DNA of 64,000 bases, from contig CAVEQO010000007.1 of NCBI GenBank assembly GCA_963617965.1, forward strand, positions 3,739 to 67,738, read 5' to 3'. This document shows, in pieces, positions 34,075 through 43,526 of this stretch. The translations under genes and the position numbers were made by a program. Origin of the DNA: UBA6382 sp963617965 (GTDB lineage: Bacteria; Bacteroidota; Bacteroidia; Bacteroidales; Bacteroidaceae). The notes under the pieces are model-generated. The model saw only the letters and a list, made by a program, of their open reading frames with translations, did not search any database and was not told the origin of the DNA. Each line of letters begins with the position of its first letter. The stretch's first letter is position 1.

Positions 34075-35292
34075 TTATTTCGCCGTTGAAATAGCTACTC
34101 TGTTCCAGCTCCTCTTGGAGAACACGTTTCCTACGCCACAGCCCTGTGCGGTGATGCGCGACTCCGAAATGCCGTATTTCTTGACAAGCATGTTCTTGAC
34201 GGCATTGGCACGGGCAACCGAAAGCTTTTGGTTAAGCCCTGCGGGACCCTCGGAAGAAGCGTAGCCCTTTATCATCACCGTTGCATCGGGATTTGCTTTC
34301 AGATAGTTGGCAACCCTTTCCACGTTAGGCTTCTGGGCGTTTGAGATGATGGACTTGCCACAAGCGAAGAACACACATGTTTCTTTCTCAGTCTTGGCGG
34401 GCGCAGTTTCTGGAGCAACGCCCTTGTTGCGGCTTGCGTTGAGTTCGTTCTGGAGCTTCTGGACCTCGGAGTTTTGCTTTGACAAAGCGAGCTTCAGCCT
34501 GTCGTTTTCTTCCTGTGCGGATTTCAGCGAAGCGTTCAGTGCGTCTGTCTGTTCCTTGTGCAATGCGTTTATGGCATCTACATCAGGAACCTTTTTCCAT
34601 GTGGTGGTCTTGCCGAAATTGTATTTAAGACCAACTTCGGCAGAGAAAACCTTGTCGTAGTTCTGGAAGAAATTCTGTTTGGAATCCCCACCCTCGGCTC
34701 CGTCGGACTTGGGCTCGACGAAGATGGCGTTTATGTCGATGAAAGCGTCCAGCTCCTTGCAAATCCTGAACGTGTTCATTATACCGAACTGCACATCCAT
34801 CGCATAGATGCTGTTATGGCCGTCTGTTTTCGTTGCATTGTGGTACACACCGACTCCGGGATAAGCAATCACGTTCCAGAAACGGTTCTCGTTGTAACCG
34901 CAAAGCAGGTTGGACAGATTGAACAGCACCTGACCGTTGGCTACCCAATAGTGTTTCAAGTCCTGCTTGTTAAGGGACGAGTTTTCAGAGACAACACTCT
35001 TCCCGTTAATGCCCTGAAACTTTATTCTGGTTCCGATACCGGGGGTAAACCACTTTCCGATACCCACGCCAAAACCAAGCGTAGTCCGGAAACTGCGGAA
35101 CGGGTTCTGGCTAAAGCCCTGCCATCTCTCTTGGTCTCCGTAGAAAGAAGACCCGTCAATTCCGGCCGTCACAAACCAATTCGACCAAAAGTCATTTGTG
35201 ACGACTGAGTACTTCAAAGTGGGCGTCTCCGTTTGGGCAAAGCCAAACATACACGCGCAAGAAACTACAACAGAAATACACAACTTCTTCAT
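34075..35292 (-). CDS. OmpA family outer membrane protein
   Basis: This 405-residue protein has a signal peptide ending CMFGFAQ. An N-terminal beta-barrel follows (~25-235; FVTAGIDGSSFYGD, alternating aromatic strands, AEVGLKYNFGK). A coiled-coil linker spans ~245-300 (HKEQTDALNASLKSAQEENDRL). The OmpA C-terminal domain binds peptidoglycan (VERVANYLKANPDATVMIKGYASSEGPAGLNQKLSVARA is the classic motif). Such porin-like proteins tie the outer membrane to the cell wall. It has its own promoter and terminator and is a single gene. Confidence 0.92.
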   Translation of the reverse strand: MKKLCISVVVSCACMFGFAQTETPTLKYSVVTNDFWSNWFVTAGIDGSSFYGDQERWQGFSQNPFRSFRTTLGFGVGIGKWFTPGIGTRIKFQGINGKSVVSENSSLNKQDLKHYWVANGQVLFNLSNLLCGYNENRFWNVIAYPGVGVYHNATKTDGHNSIYAMDVQFGIMNTFRICKELDAFIDINAIFVEPKSDGAEGGDSKQNFFQNYDKVFSAEVGLKYNFGKTTTWKKVPDVDAINALHKEQTDALNASLKSAQEENDRLKLALSKQNSEVQKLQNELNASRNKGVAPETAPAKTEKETCVFFACGKSIISNAQKPNVERVANYLKANPDATVMIKGYASSEGPAGLNQKLSVARANAVKNMLVKKYGISESRITAQGCGVGNVFSKRSWNRVAISTAK

Positions 35293-35366
35293 AGTAATAT
35301 GAGTTTTATAAGTTTTTAATTACACAGTCACACCGAAACGTCAAAAGACACGATCGGTTTTGCGAG

Positions 35367-35393
35367 CAAAGTTACAAATAATTTTCACACCAA
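35367..35393 (-). promoter_or_regulatory. Promoter of the OmpA-family gene
   Basis: On the minus strand TTG (35393-35391), 16 bases, then TAACTTTG (35374-35367). The -7 match is perfect; the spacing is slightly short. The predicted leader is about 70 nt. Confidence 0.6.
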
Positions 35394-35470
35394 AACATTT
35401 TTTGAAAAAAAATAAAACATTTTTTGGCGTTTTTGTTGCAGCAAGACTCCATACAGAGACCATATTGCAG

Positions 35471-37315
35471 TCAAAACTGCTTTGTTATCAGTTCGTCAGG
35501 CACGATTGAAACTATCGTCTTTCCGTCCGGACCGAAATTGGGAGTGCTGCACGAAAACAACCGGTCCACAATCCACGACATCTCTTTCACGTCCAGTTTG
35601 CGCCCCTCTTTCATGGAATTCTCGCGGCTTATGGCCATTGCCAGATTGTGGTAAAGGGCTTCTTTGTTCAGTCCCTCTTTATCATAATCGTCTATAAGTT
35701 TAAGGATGAGAGAATTGAAGTCCGTATCAGCCACGCATGCCGGTACTGCACTCACGGAATAGGCCCCGCCGCCTACAGGCGTAATGTCAAAACCGACGGA
35801 ATTGAACTGATCTGTCAGCGAGTCCATAATGACGCTGCCGCTCAGGCTGAGCTGAATCAGATTGGGGAACAGCAAAGTCTGGGAAACGTTTTTTCTGGAG
35901 TTGGCGTTGTCCATGAAGCTGTCGTAAAGTATCCGCCTGTGGGCCCTGACAAAATCAATGACCATGAGTCCGGATTTGGCCGGAGTGACAATATACCTTC
36001 CGCCATACTGCACATAAACCCCCTCCTCCGTTCTGTTGTTTCCTGGCAAACCGGACTCCCGTCCGGCGGCATTCTCTTCCCCGAAGCAGTCGGCGGGCGC
36101 AACGCTGTCTTGCGTTTCCGCATTCGGGGAGCTGTCCGTGTCCAGTCCCTTGTACAGCATTTCCCACCCTTTTGCGCCCGAACGGTAAGCGGGCGTTTTC
36201 CTCCCGCTTTCAAAAGGATTGTACTCCACGTCACGCGACGGATGCGGTTCCGGCAAGTCCGTGTTCATTCGGAAAGACGGTATCGCCATATCCTCTATAC
36301 TGTCAAAGTCCATGCAAGGCACTGCATTGTATTTTGCCAGTGAATCCTTTACCGCCATCAGCAGCATCTGCCATATCGCATGGTCTTCCTCAAATTTTAT
36401 CTCCGTCTTGGTGGGATGTATGTTTACGTCTATCTGCGACGGGTCCACGCTTAGCCTGATGAAAAAGGACACTTGCTTGTCAGGCGGTATGAGCCTGTCG
36501 AATGCGGCGGCAACGGCCTTGTTGAAATAAGGATGCCTCATATAGCGCCCGTTCACGAACAGGAACTGCCTGAAGCCTTTCGCCTTGGCACTCTGCGGTG
36601 TCCCCACAAAGCCGTCTATCTTCACGACGCTCGTGTCCACTGACACCGGGAGCAGCTGTTTGTCATAGGCTTTGCCGAACAATGCCGTGATGCGCTGCTT
36701 GAAGCTGCCGCTCTTCACATCGGCACTGATATTGTCGTCTTTGTAGAACTTGAAGCCTACCTGCGGGTTGATCATGGCTATGCGTTCGAACTCCTGCATG
36801 ATGTTGTTGAGTTCCGTGGTGTTCGATTTCAGAAATCTCCGTCTGGCGGGAACATTGTAAAAGAGGTTGCGCACGATGAAGTTTGAGCCCTTCGCGCACT
36901 GCACCGGATACTGTTCCACACATCTCGCCCCCTCCATGACAATGTGCGTACCCATCTCGTCACCCTCCACACGGGTCTGCAGTTCTACCTGTGACACGGC
37001 CGTTATCGAGGCCAATGCCTCGCCCCTGAATCCCATGGTATGCAGGCAGAACAGGTCTTCCGCACGCAGGATTTTTGACGTGGCGTGTCTCTCAAACGCC
37101 AGACGCGCATCTGTTTCCGTCATCCCTTTGCCGTTGTCAACGACCTGTATGCAGGTCTTGCCGGCATCCGTGACCCACAGCTCAATGCTTGAGGCTCCTG
37201 CGTCGATGGCGTTCTCAAGCAGTTCCTTGACCACCGACGACGGGCGTTGCACAACCTCCCCGGCGGCAATCTGGTTTGCCACACTGTCCGGCAAGAGATG
37301 GATGATGTCTGACAT
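35471..37315 (-). CDS. mutL: DNA mismatch repair protein MutL
   Basis: This 614-residue GHKL ATPase links mismatch recognition to strand removal. N-terminal motifs: VVKELLENAIDAGASSIEL, DNGKGM, RHATSKI and TMGFRGEALASI. The transducer domain (residues ~210-330) includes FVNGRYMRHP and DVNIHPTKTEIKF. The C-terminal dimerisation domain starts near VQYGGRYIVTPAKSGLMVIDFVRAHRRILYD. No DQHAxxERxxYE endonuclease motif is present; the corresponding line reads DFVRAHRRILYD, so nicking activity is doubtful. It ends the guaB-PPIase-surA-ostA-mutL run. Confidence 0.95.
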   Translation of the reverse strand: MSDIIHLLPDSVANQIAAGEVVQRPSSVVKELLENAIDAGASSIELWVTDAGKTCIQVVDNGKGMTETDARLAFERHATSKILRAEDLFCLHTMGFRGEALASITAVSQVELQTRVEGDEMGTHIVMEGARCVEQYPVQCAKGSNFIVRNLFYNVPARRRFLKSNTTELNNIMQEFERIAMINPQVGFKFYKDDNISADVKSGSFKQRITALFGKAYDKQLLPVSVDTSVVKIDGFVGTPQSAKAKGFRQFLFVNGRYMRHPYFNKAVAAAFDRLIPPDKQVSFFIRLSVDPSQIDVNIHPTKTEIKFEEDHAIWQMLLMAVKDSLAKYNAVPCMDFDSIEDMAIPSFRMNTDLPEPHPSRDVEYNPFESGRKTPAYRSGAKGWEMLYKGLDTDSSPNAETQDSVAPADCFGEENAAGRESGLPGNNRTEEGVYVQYGGRYIVTPAKSGLMVIDFVRAHRRILYDSFMDNANSRKNVSQTLLFPNLIQLSLSGSVIMDSLTDQFNSVGFDITPVGGGAYSVSAVPACVADTDFNSLILKLIDDYDKEGLNKEALYHNLAMAISRENSMKEGRKLDVKEMSWIVDRLFSCSTPNFGPDGKTIVSIVPDELITKQF

Positions 37316-37365
37316 TTTGAACCTTGTTGTGTTGTGTATTGGGCCGTGGTGCAGCCACGTATGCC

Positions 37366-39075
37366 TTATCTCCCGTTAAGGTACTGGTACGGCACCTTGC
37401 GCCTTTTCGTCGTTTTGAGGACTTTGTCGGCAGGCTTGTCACGCCACACGAAGACATCGTCCTTGTCCTTGGGCCTCATATAGTCAAACCACGCGAAGTT
37501 CTCCAGATACATCAGGTCGTTCGTCACGAATGTTATCGGATAGAACACCCCCTCCGACTCCGCCGTCCAGACACTGCGGAGTTTCCTGTCCTTCATATAC
37601 ATCTTCATCACGCTGGTCTCCGTGTGGTTCATCGCCACAACCACGGTGTCCTTTGCCTTGTCGTCCAGCTGGAAATAGTTGGCTTTGACGTTCTGGTGGG
37701 CTTCGCAATGCTCAAGCTGCCCGGTGTTGAAATACATGTGCATCTCCTTGCTGGCTATCTGGTTGAAATGCACCGAATCCAGCTGCTCGCAGAGCAGGGC
37801 CTGGTTGATGACCCTGATGCTGTCTATCGTGGAATCGTTGAAAAAGGAGTGTATCTCTTCGCCTATGATCTGCTGGCGGGCGTTCCACACCACAGGGTTG
37901 CCGTACAGCGACAGCACCCTCGTCCGGGAATTGAACGACAACGAGTCCGCCACGCTTTGGACATCCGTTCTGAAAGAACGCGAGTGATAGTAGCCGCTCA
38001 CTATCCTGTACACGCTGTCGGTGTCCAGACAGTAGCTTTCCATCTTGAGTGTGTCGGCATGGAGAAACAGCGTGTCGGCCTCCGTGTAGTTTTTCACCAA
38101 AGCCTTGCCGTAGGAAAGGCAATACCCGGTACTGTCGTTGTAGTGGCAATATTCGCCCGTCAGGATTGTCTTGTTTGGTTCGTCGTTGTACACAAAGTCG
38201 CCGAAGCCCTCGGCCACACGGCTGTCTTTGTCAAACACGATGGAATCCGCCACCATTCTGCCACCGCCGTTCACCACCACAGAGCGTTCCAGCAGCACCG
38301 CCTTGTTCGTCTCCGTATTGAAGAAACCGTTTTCGGTATATATGCGGGTCTGCCCGTTCACGACGTTCGAGCGGCCTTTTGTCTGGGCGTCTTTCGTCAC
38401 TACATTATAATATAGCGTGTCGGTACGCATGTTGTAGTTGTCGCTCTTCAGTTCCACGTTATAGTTGAACACGGCCTGCCTGCTGTGGGCGTCATATTGC
38501 CCCCAGTCGGATATCAGGGTGTCGCCCCCGTCAATCAGTTCGCCGCCCTCGAAGAAATACCCCATGCTGTACAGGCGGTCATAGTCCAGCGAGTCCGTGT
38601 ACAGCGTGGAGTTGCCGTGTCTCAGCACGACTCCCCGGTGTGTCTGGCTGCGCGCCTGTGCCACCTGCGAATTGCCGTCATAGAACAAATACTCGCACTT
38701 CAGGGAAAGGGTGTCCCCTTGGAACATCCTGACATTGTCGAAAGCCTTGAATGAATTGCTGTCCTTGAAGAAATTGGCACTGTCGCATTTCAGTACCGTG
38801 CCGTCATGGAAGAACTCCACATGACCTATGAATATCTGCACTCCGGGCAGCTCGCTCTCGTTGTAGACAACCGAGTCTGCATGACGCACCACGATATCCC
38901 CGCCTTTGGGGCGCGCTTTCCTGTCGGCGTCGGCAACATTCCCGTTCTGCGGCAGGGGCAGGTATGCGGCACCGTCCAGCGAGCACATGGCAAACAAGAG
39001 AAAAACAAGCATTGCCAAGGCTCTTGTTTTTCTCCCGCATCGTGTCAACAATCCATACACCATCTTCTTTCCCAT
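37366..39075 (-). CDS. OstA/LptA-like LPS transport protein
   Basis: This 569-residue protein has a signal-like hydrophobic stretch (ALAMLVFLLFAMCSLDGAA, ~20-38). An OstA-type beta-jellyroll region follows, with many short D/N-rich strands such as DIVVRHADSVVYNESELPGVQIFIGHVEFFHDGTVLKCDSANFF. OstA/LptA proteins form the periplasmic bridge that carries lipopolysaccharide to the outer membrane. The Bacteroidetes version is much longer than E. coli LptA (185 residues). Two in-frame ATGs (39075 and 39063) are possible. It lies between surA and mutL, the conserved order for the phylum. Confidence 0.85.
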   Translation of the reverse strand: MGKKMVYGLLTRCGRKTRALAMLVFLLFAMCSLDGAAYLPLPQNGNVADADRKARPKGGDIVVRHADSVVYNESELPGVQIFIGHVEFFHDGTVLKCDSANFFKDSNSFKAFDNVRMFQGDTLSLKCEYLFYDGNSQVAQARSQTHRGVVLRHGNSTLYTDSLDYDRLYSMGYFFEGGELIDGGDTLISDWGQYDAHSRQAVFNYNVELKSDNYNMRTDTLYYNVVTKDAQTKGRSNVVNGQTRIYTENGFFNTETNKAVLLERSVVVNGGGRMVADSIVFDKDSRVAEGFGDFVYNDEPNKTILTGEYCHYNDSTGYCLSYGKALVKNYTEADTLFLHADTLKMESYCLDTDSVYRIVSGYYHSRSFRTDVQSVADSLSFNSRTRVLSLYGNPVVWNARQQIIGEEIHSFFNDSTIDSIRVINQALLCEQLDSVHFNQIASKEMHMYFNTGQLEHCEAHQNVKANYFQLDDKAKDTVVVAMNHTETSVMKMYMKDRKLRSVWTAESEGVFYPITFVTNDLMYLENFAWFDYMRPKDKDDVFVWRDKPADKVLKTTKRRKVPYQYLNGR

Positions 39076-39092
39076 GGAAACAGTGTGCCGAA

Positions 39093-40457
39093 TCAGGTCT
39101 TCAGCCAGTCGTATTTATAGCCGGTCTTCTTCCAACCGTCCTTGATGCTTATGTATGTGGTCTTTATCTTCTTTCTGATCCAGTTTTCAATAATCTCCTC
39201 GTCTTTCTTTTCCTTGACGATTTCCGTAAGCAGCTTGAAATCATCCGTCGCGTCGGCCTTGTGCTCCGGTATCTTGTTCTTCAGCTTCACAATCGCACAT
39301 ACTTTCATGCCACTGGCATCCATCACGAAAGCTTTCGAGATCTCGCCTACGCCAAGGCCCTCCACGACTTTTGCCACATCCTGGTGCTTATAGTGGAGGT
39401 CTTCTATCTTGTACCTTGAGGACTGGGCCCCCGTAACAGGATCCGTAGCCGCCATTATCCCGCGGTTGTTCCTTGTGTCCTTGTCCTCCGAAAACAGCAG
39501 GACGGCTTTCTCAAAGTCAATTTTGCCTGCCCTTATCTCCGATGCCACGCTGTCCAGCCTTGACAGGGTCTTCCCCAGTTCTTCGTCAGACACTTCGGGT
39601 CTTCTCAGAATATGGCGGCAGTTTATCTTGTCACCCTTTCTTTCTATCAGCTGTATTATATGGTAGCCATACTCTGTCTTGACCACCTTGGATACGGTTT
39701 TGGGGTCAGTCAGCGAAAAGGCCACCTTTGAAAATTCCGGCACCAGATCCGCGCGGCCCATGAAGCCCAGTTCCCCGCCTCTGGAACTGGATGCGTCGGC
39801 GGAATAAAGACGCGCAAGGGTCGAAAAGGACTCGCCTTTCTTCACCCTGTCGGCATATTCCACCAGTTCCGCCTTGACACGCTCTATCTCGTCCTGTGAC
39901 ACATAGGGGTTCTCCATTATTATCTGCACCTCGACCTGTGTCGGGACTGTGGGAAGGCTGTCCGTGGGGATGTCCTTGAAGTAACGCCTCACCTCCGCAG
40001 GGGTAACGTTGTCGTCACCCACTATCTTGGAACGCACCTGATATATCTTGGACTGCTCTATATACGACTTGGTCAGCTGTGCCTTCAGCTCCTTTATGGA
40101 CTGGTTCCTGTATTCCGCAAGAGCCTCTTCCGACCCCACCTGATCCACCAGTCTCTGCAGCTCCTCTTCGACCCTGCCGGCCACGTCCGAAGCCGACACT
40201 TCTATGCTGTCAAGCTCCGCCTGGTGCAGAAACAGTTTCTGGATCGCCAGCTGTTCCGGTATCGTCACATACGGATCTCCTTTGATGGGGGTACGGTCAA
40301 ACTCTGACTGCAGGCGTATCCACTCCACGTCGGATTTCAGGATGGGCTCGCCGCCGACAACCCATGCCACCTCGTCCAGCACATTGGACTGTGCCATGAG
40401 CTGCGGAAACGACAGCAAAGCCGCACAAAACAAAAAAATGTATCTCCGTTTCTTCAT
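39093..40457 (-). CDS. surA: SurA-type periplasmic peptidyl-prolyl isomerase
   Basis: This 454-residue protein has a signal peptide (MKKRRYIFLFCAALLSFPQLMAQ). A SurA N-terminal chaperone domain (~24-165) is followed by two parvulin domains; the first contains FSTLARLYSADASSSRGGELGFMGRADLVPEFSKVAFSL, the second RHILRRPEVSDEELG and FEKAVLLFSEDKDTRNNRG. SurA escorts outer-membrane proteins through the periplasm. It follows another PPIase by 15 bases and precedes ostA by 17, so envelope biogenesis genes are grouped. Confidence 0.92.
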   Translation of the reverse strand: MKKRRYIFLFCAALLSFPQLMAQSNVLDEVAWVVGGEPILKSDVEWIRLQSEFDRTPIKGDPYVTIPEQLAIQKLFLHQAELDSIEVSASDVAGRVEEELQRLVDQVGSEEALAEYRNQSIKELKAQLTKSYIEQSKIYQVRSKIVGDDNVTPAEVRRYFKDIPTDSLPTVPTQVEVQIIMENPYVSQDEIERVKAELVEYADRVKKGESFSTLARLYSADASSSRGGELGFMGRADLVPEFSKVAFSLTDPKTVSKVVKTEYGYHIIQLIERKGDKINCRHILRRPEVSDEELGKTLSRLDSVASEIRAGKIDFEKAVLLFSEDKDTRNNRGIMAATDPVTGAQSSRYKIEDLHYKHQDVAKVVEGLGVGEISKAFVMDASGMKVCAIVKLKNKIPEHKADATDDFKLLTEIVKEKKDEEIIENWIRKKIKTTYISIKDGWKKTGYKYDWLKT

Positions 40458-40472
40458 AATGGTCTATGTCTA

Positions 40473-41906
40473 TCAATCATGGTCATTAACCGTGGACAGC
40501 ACGCTCTCGTCAACAGTATACCCGTATTTCTTGCGCAACAGGCCTACCCAGTTCTGTTCCCGGTAATTCTGGTAGTCCGACAAGACGGAGTTCCTCACGT
40601 CCACAACGTTTTTGGGCTGTTTTATTTTCTTGCCTGCCACCCCGTAGTACGGGAACAGGCGGTTTTCCTTCACCTTGTCAACCGTCTTGAACACCTCCTT
40701 GTCCACTATCCTGTTGTCGCCGGCCTTGTATACGCCGAAATGTACATTCACGGCTTTCAGCGAGTCTTCCGGCAACCGCTTCTTCAGCAGCTCCAGACCC
40801 TCGTCCGCCTTGCATTTCTTCAGTATCTTTGTCATCACCGACAGCATCTTCTTGCTGCGTGCCTTGATCACATAACCTCTGAAGCGGGGACTCTCCCACC
40901 TGTATCGGTGCCTGTTCCTGTCAAAGAATTTCTCAAGTCCGCTTTCGTCATCCACGGCTTTTTGCCACACCATCCTGTTTGTCGCCTCATAGAGCAGCAG
41001 ACCGTCATGATACTCCGCCAGAAGATATTTCAGCGAGGGGTCTTGCTTTTCCGCCTTGGCCTGGATTCTCAGCAGCACGTCTTCGCGTGAAAGTGTCCCG
41101 CCGCTCTCTTTCACCATACGGTTGATCTCGTGTTCGGCGGCATCTTCCCTCAGACCGCGGGCATTGAGGTTGTCCAGAATGTCCGTGCGCATTTCCGCAA
41201 AGCTCCCGAACGGTTTCCTGCCGTGCATATATATAAGGTGGTATCCTACGGGGGAAGCAAACGGGCGGCAGTAGTGTCCGGGGCTGAGAGCATATACCGT
41301 ATCCCTGAACTCCGGCATCATCTGCGACGGCCCGATCCAGTCAAGCTTGCCGCCGGCTTCTGCCGTGTGCTTGTCTTGCGAGAAACGCCGTGCCAGATCG
41401 GCAAAATCCGCTCCCGCGTCAAGTGCGCGGCACAACGAGTCAGCCCTCGCCTTCTGCGATTCGGCAAAATCCTCGCTGGAGTTCTGCGGAACACGCAGCA
41501 GTATGTGCGACAGCAGAACCACGTCCGAGTCACCCACGCTTTCCTTCACCGCATCATACACCACCAGGGCAACCGAGTCCGCATATACCGAGTCGTACAC
41601 ATACGAGCGCAGCTGGGCGTCACGGTAGAAACGGTATTCCTTGCGGAACGAAGAGAGGGTGTCGAGTTTGGCGTCAAGAGCCGCACGCACTTTCAAGCGG
41701 TAGTCCACAAACAAGTCCACATATTTCCGTATCTCGTCCTTTGCGGCGACCTTGCCGCCCGCACTGTTTTTGTTCAGCGAATACTCGAATTCCGAACGGG
41801 GTACGTCACGCCCCGCCACAGTCATGAGCACCGGGTCGTTCTGGGCATACAGACACACCGCCGCAAAGACGGACAGCAACAGGGCAACAACCTTCTTCCT
41901 TACCAT
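40473..41906 (-). CDS. PpiC-type peptidyl-prolyl isomerase, periplasmic
   Basis: This 477-residue protein has a signal peptide ending AAVCLYAQ. A helical N-domain contains VAAKDEIRKYVDLFVDYRLKVRAAL. One clear parvulin domain (~130-230) shows LLSHILLRVP, ADFADLARRFSQDKHTAEAGGKLDWIGPSQMMPEF and GYHLIYMHGRK. The C-terminal half is a second, degenerate helical region. Relatives lie directly after guaB, as here. In the order I know from Bacteroides a third, shorter PPIase-like gene sits before surA; it is missing in this window. Confidence 0.88.
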   Translation of the reverse strand: MVRKKVVALLLSVFAAVCLYAQNDPVLMTVAGRDVPRSEFEYSLNKNSAGGKVAAKDEIRKYVDLFVDYRLKVRAALDAKLDTLSSFRKEYRFYRDAQLRSYVYDSVYADSVALVVYDAVKESVGDSDVVLLSHILLRVPQNSSEDFAESQKARADSLCRALDAGADFADLARRFSQDKHTAEAGGKLDWIGPSQMMPEFRDTVYALSPGHYCRPFASPVGYHLIYMHGRKPFGSFAEMRTDILDNLNARGLREDAAEHEINRMVKESGGTLSREDVLLRIQAKAEKQDPSLKYLLAEYHDGLLLYEATNRMVWQKAVDDESGLEKFFDRNRHRYRWESPRFRGYVIKARSKKMLSVMTKILKKCKADEGLELLKKRLPEDSLKAVNVHFGVYKAGDNRIVDKEVFKTVDKVKENRLFPYYGVAGKKIKQPKNVVDVRNSVLSDYQNYREQNWVGLLRKKYGYTVDESVLSTVNDHD

Positions 41907-41940
41907 ATCCGGGGGTTTGTTCCGACAGTCCTGCCCCGTA

Positions 41941-43419
41941 TCAGTCCGGGCGGCTGTAGTTGGGAGCCTCGCTCGTTATCGTGATGTCATGCGGATGGCT
42001 CTCAAGCACGCCCGCATTGGTTATGCGGGTAAACTTGGCGTTGTGGAGAAGTTCTATCGTGGATGCCCCACAGTATCCCATGCCCGAACGCAGACCGCCC
42101 ACCAACTGGTAGACAACCTCCTGCACGGTGCCTTTGTACGGCACGCGGCCGGCGATGCCCTCCGGCACGAGTTTCTTGGTCTCCACCACACCGCTCTGGA
42201 AATAGCGGTCCTTGCTGCCGTTTTCCATTGCCTCAAGCGAACCCATGCCGCGGTAGGTCTTGAATTTCCTGCCATTGAGAATAATTGTCTCGCCCGGTGA
42301 CTCTTCCGTTCCGGCCACGAGCGAACCGATCATGACACAGTCGCCTCCGGCGGCGAGGGCCTTCACGACATCTCCGCTGTAGCGCAGACCGCCGTCAGCA
42401 ATCATCGGCACACCCGTACCGTTGAGGGCCTGGGCCACATCGTATATGGCCGACAGCTGGGGCACGCCCACACCGGCAACCACCCTCGTGGTGCATATAC
42501 TGCCCGGACCGATTCCGACCTTTACGGAATCCGCACCGGCTTCAACAAGCATTCTGGCGGCCTCTCCCGTGGCGACGTTGCCTACCACGATGTCCACGCC
42601 CGTGAAACTCTTCTTGGCTTCCTTCACCTTGTCTATCACGCCCTTCGAATGGCCGTGGGCGGTGTCTATGACAATGGCGTCGGCACCTGCCTTTATCAGT
42701 GCCTCCATGCGCAGCAGGGTATCGTCAGTCACGCCTACGCCTGCGGCTACCCTCAGTCGTCCCTTTTCATCCTTGCAGGCCATCGGCTTGTCCTTGGCCT
42801 TGGTGATGTCCTTGTAGGTTATGAGACCTATCAGCTTGTCGTCCTTGCCGACTACCGGCAATTTCTCTATCTTGTTTTCCTGCAGGATCTTGGCGGCTGC
42901 GGAAAGGTCTGTCTGCTGGTCTGTCGTGACAAGGTTTTCCGACGACATGACATCGTCTATCAGCTTGCTCGTGTCAAGTTCGAAACGCAAGTCCCTGTTG
43001 GTTACGATTCCCACGAGATGCCTGTCGTTGTCCACCACGGGTATTCCGCCTATGTGGTATTCGCTCATCAGTGCCAGCGCATCGCCGACAGTCTTGCCGC
43101 GCTGTATCGTCACAGGATCGTAGATCATGCCGTTTTCCGCACGCTTCACGATTGCCACCTGCCGGGACTGTTCCTCTATCGACATGTTCTTGTGGATCAC
43201 CCCAATGCCTCCCTCGCGGGCTATGGCTATGGCCATCGTGGCTTCCGTGACGGTATCCATCGCCGCCGTGACGAACGGGATGTTGAGGTTTATGTTGCGT
43301 GAAAAGCGCGTGTTGAGCTTCACCATGCGCGGCAGCACTTCCGAGTAGGCGGGAATAAGCAACACGTCATCATACGTCAGACCGTCTGACACAATTTTGT
43401 CTTCTATAAACGATTTCAT
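41941..43419 (-). CDS. guaB: IMP dehydrogenase
   Basis: This 492-residue enzyme converts IMP to XMP, the committed step of guanine nucleotide synthesis. Landmarks: start SDGLTYDDVLLIPAYSEVLP, two CBS domains (~95-205), GIGPGSICTTRVVAGVGVPQ with the catalytic Cys, MIADGGLRYSGDVVKALAAGG, YRGMGSLEAM and GRVPYKGTVQEV. Length is standard. It is the first gene of the PPIase-surA-ostA-mutL run, with a -7 element 30 bases upstream. Confidence 0.97.
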   Translation of the reverse strand: MKSFIEDKIVSDGLTYDDVLLIPAYSEVLPRMVKLNTRFSRNINLNIPFVTAAMDTVTEATMAIAIAREGGIGVIHKNMSIEEQSRQVAIVKRAENGMIYDPVTIQRGKTVGDALALMSEYHIGGIPVVDNDRHLVGIVTNRDLRFELDTSKLIDDVMSSENLVTTDQQTDLSAAAKILQENKIEKLPVVGKDDKLIGLITYKDITKAKDKPMACKDEKGRLRVAAGVGVTDDTLLRMEALIKAGADAIVIDTAHGHSKGVIDKVKEAKKSFTGVDIVVGNVATGEAARMLVEAGADSVKVGIGPGSICTTRVVAGVGVPQLSAIYDVAQALNGTGVPMIADGGLRYSGDVVKALAAGGDCVMIGSLVAGTEESPGETIILNGRKFKTYRGMGSLEAMENGSKDRYFQSGVVETKKLVPEGIAGRVPYKGTVQEVVYQLVGGLRSGMGYCGASTIELLHNAKFTRITNAGVLESHPHDITITSEAPNYSRPD

Positions 43420-43448
43420 TTGTCTGTCCTCAAAATATTATATTTCGG

Positions 43449-43456
43449 CAAAATTA
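43449..43456 (-). promoter_or_regulatory. -7 element upstream of guaB
   Basis: TAATTTTG on the minus strand, 30 bases before the guaB ATG. The -33 match is weak. Confidence 0.45.
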
Positions 43457-43526
43457 CCTCTTTCTTTCCAAAGAGAACTTCTTTTATACTTTTTTTAATA
43501 GTTCACAGCCAGATGGCAACGCACGC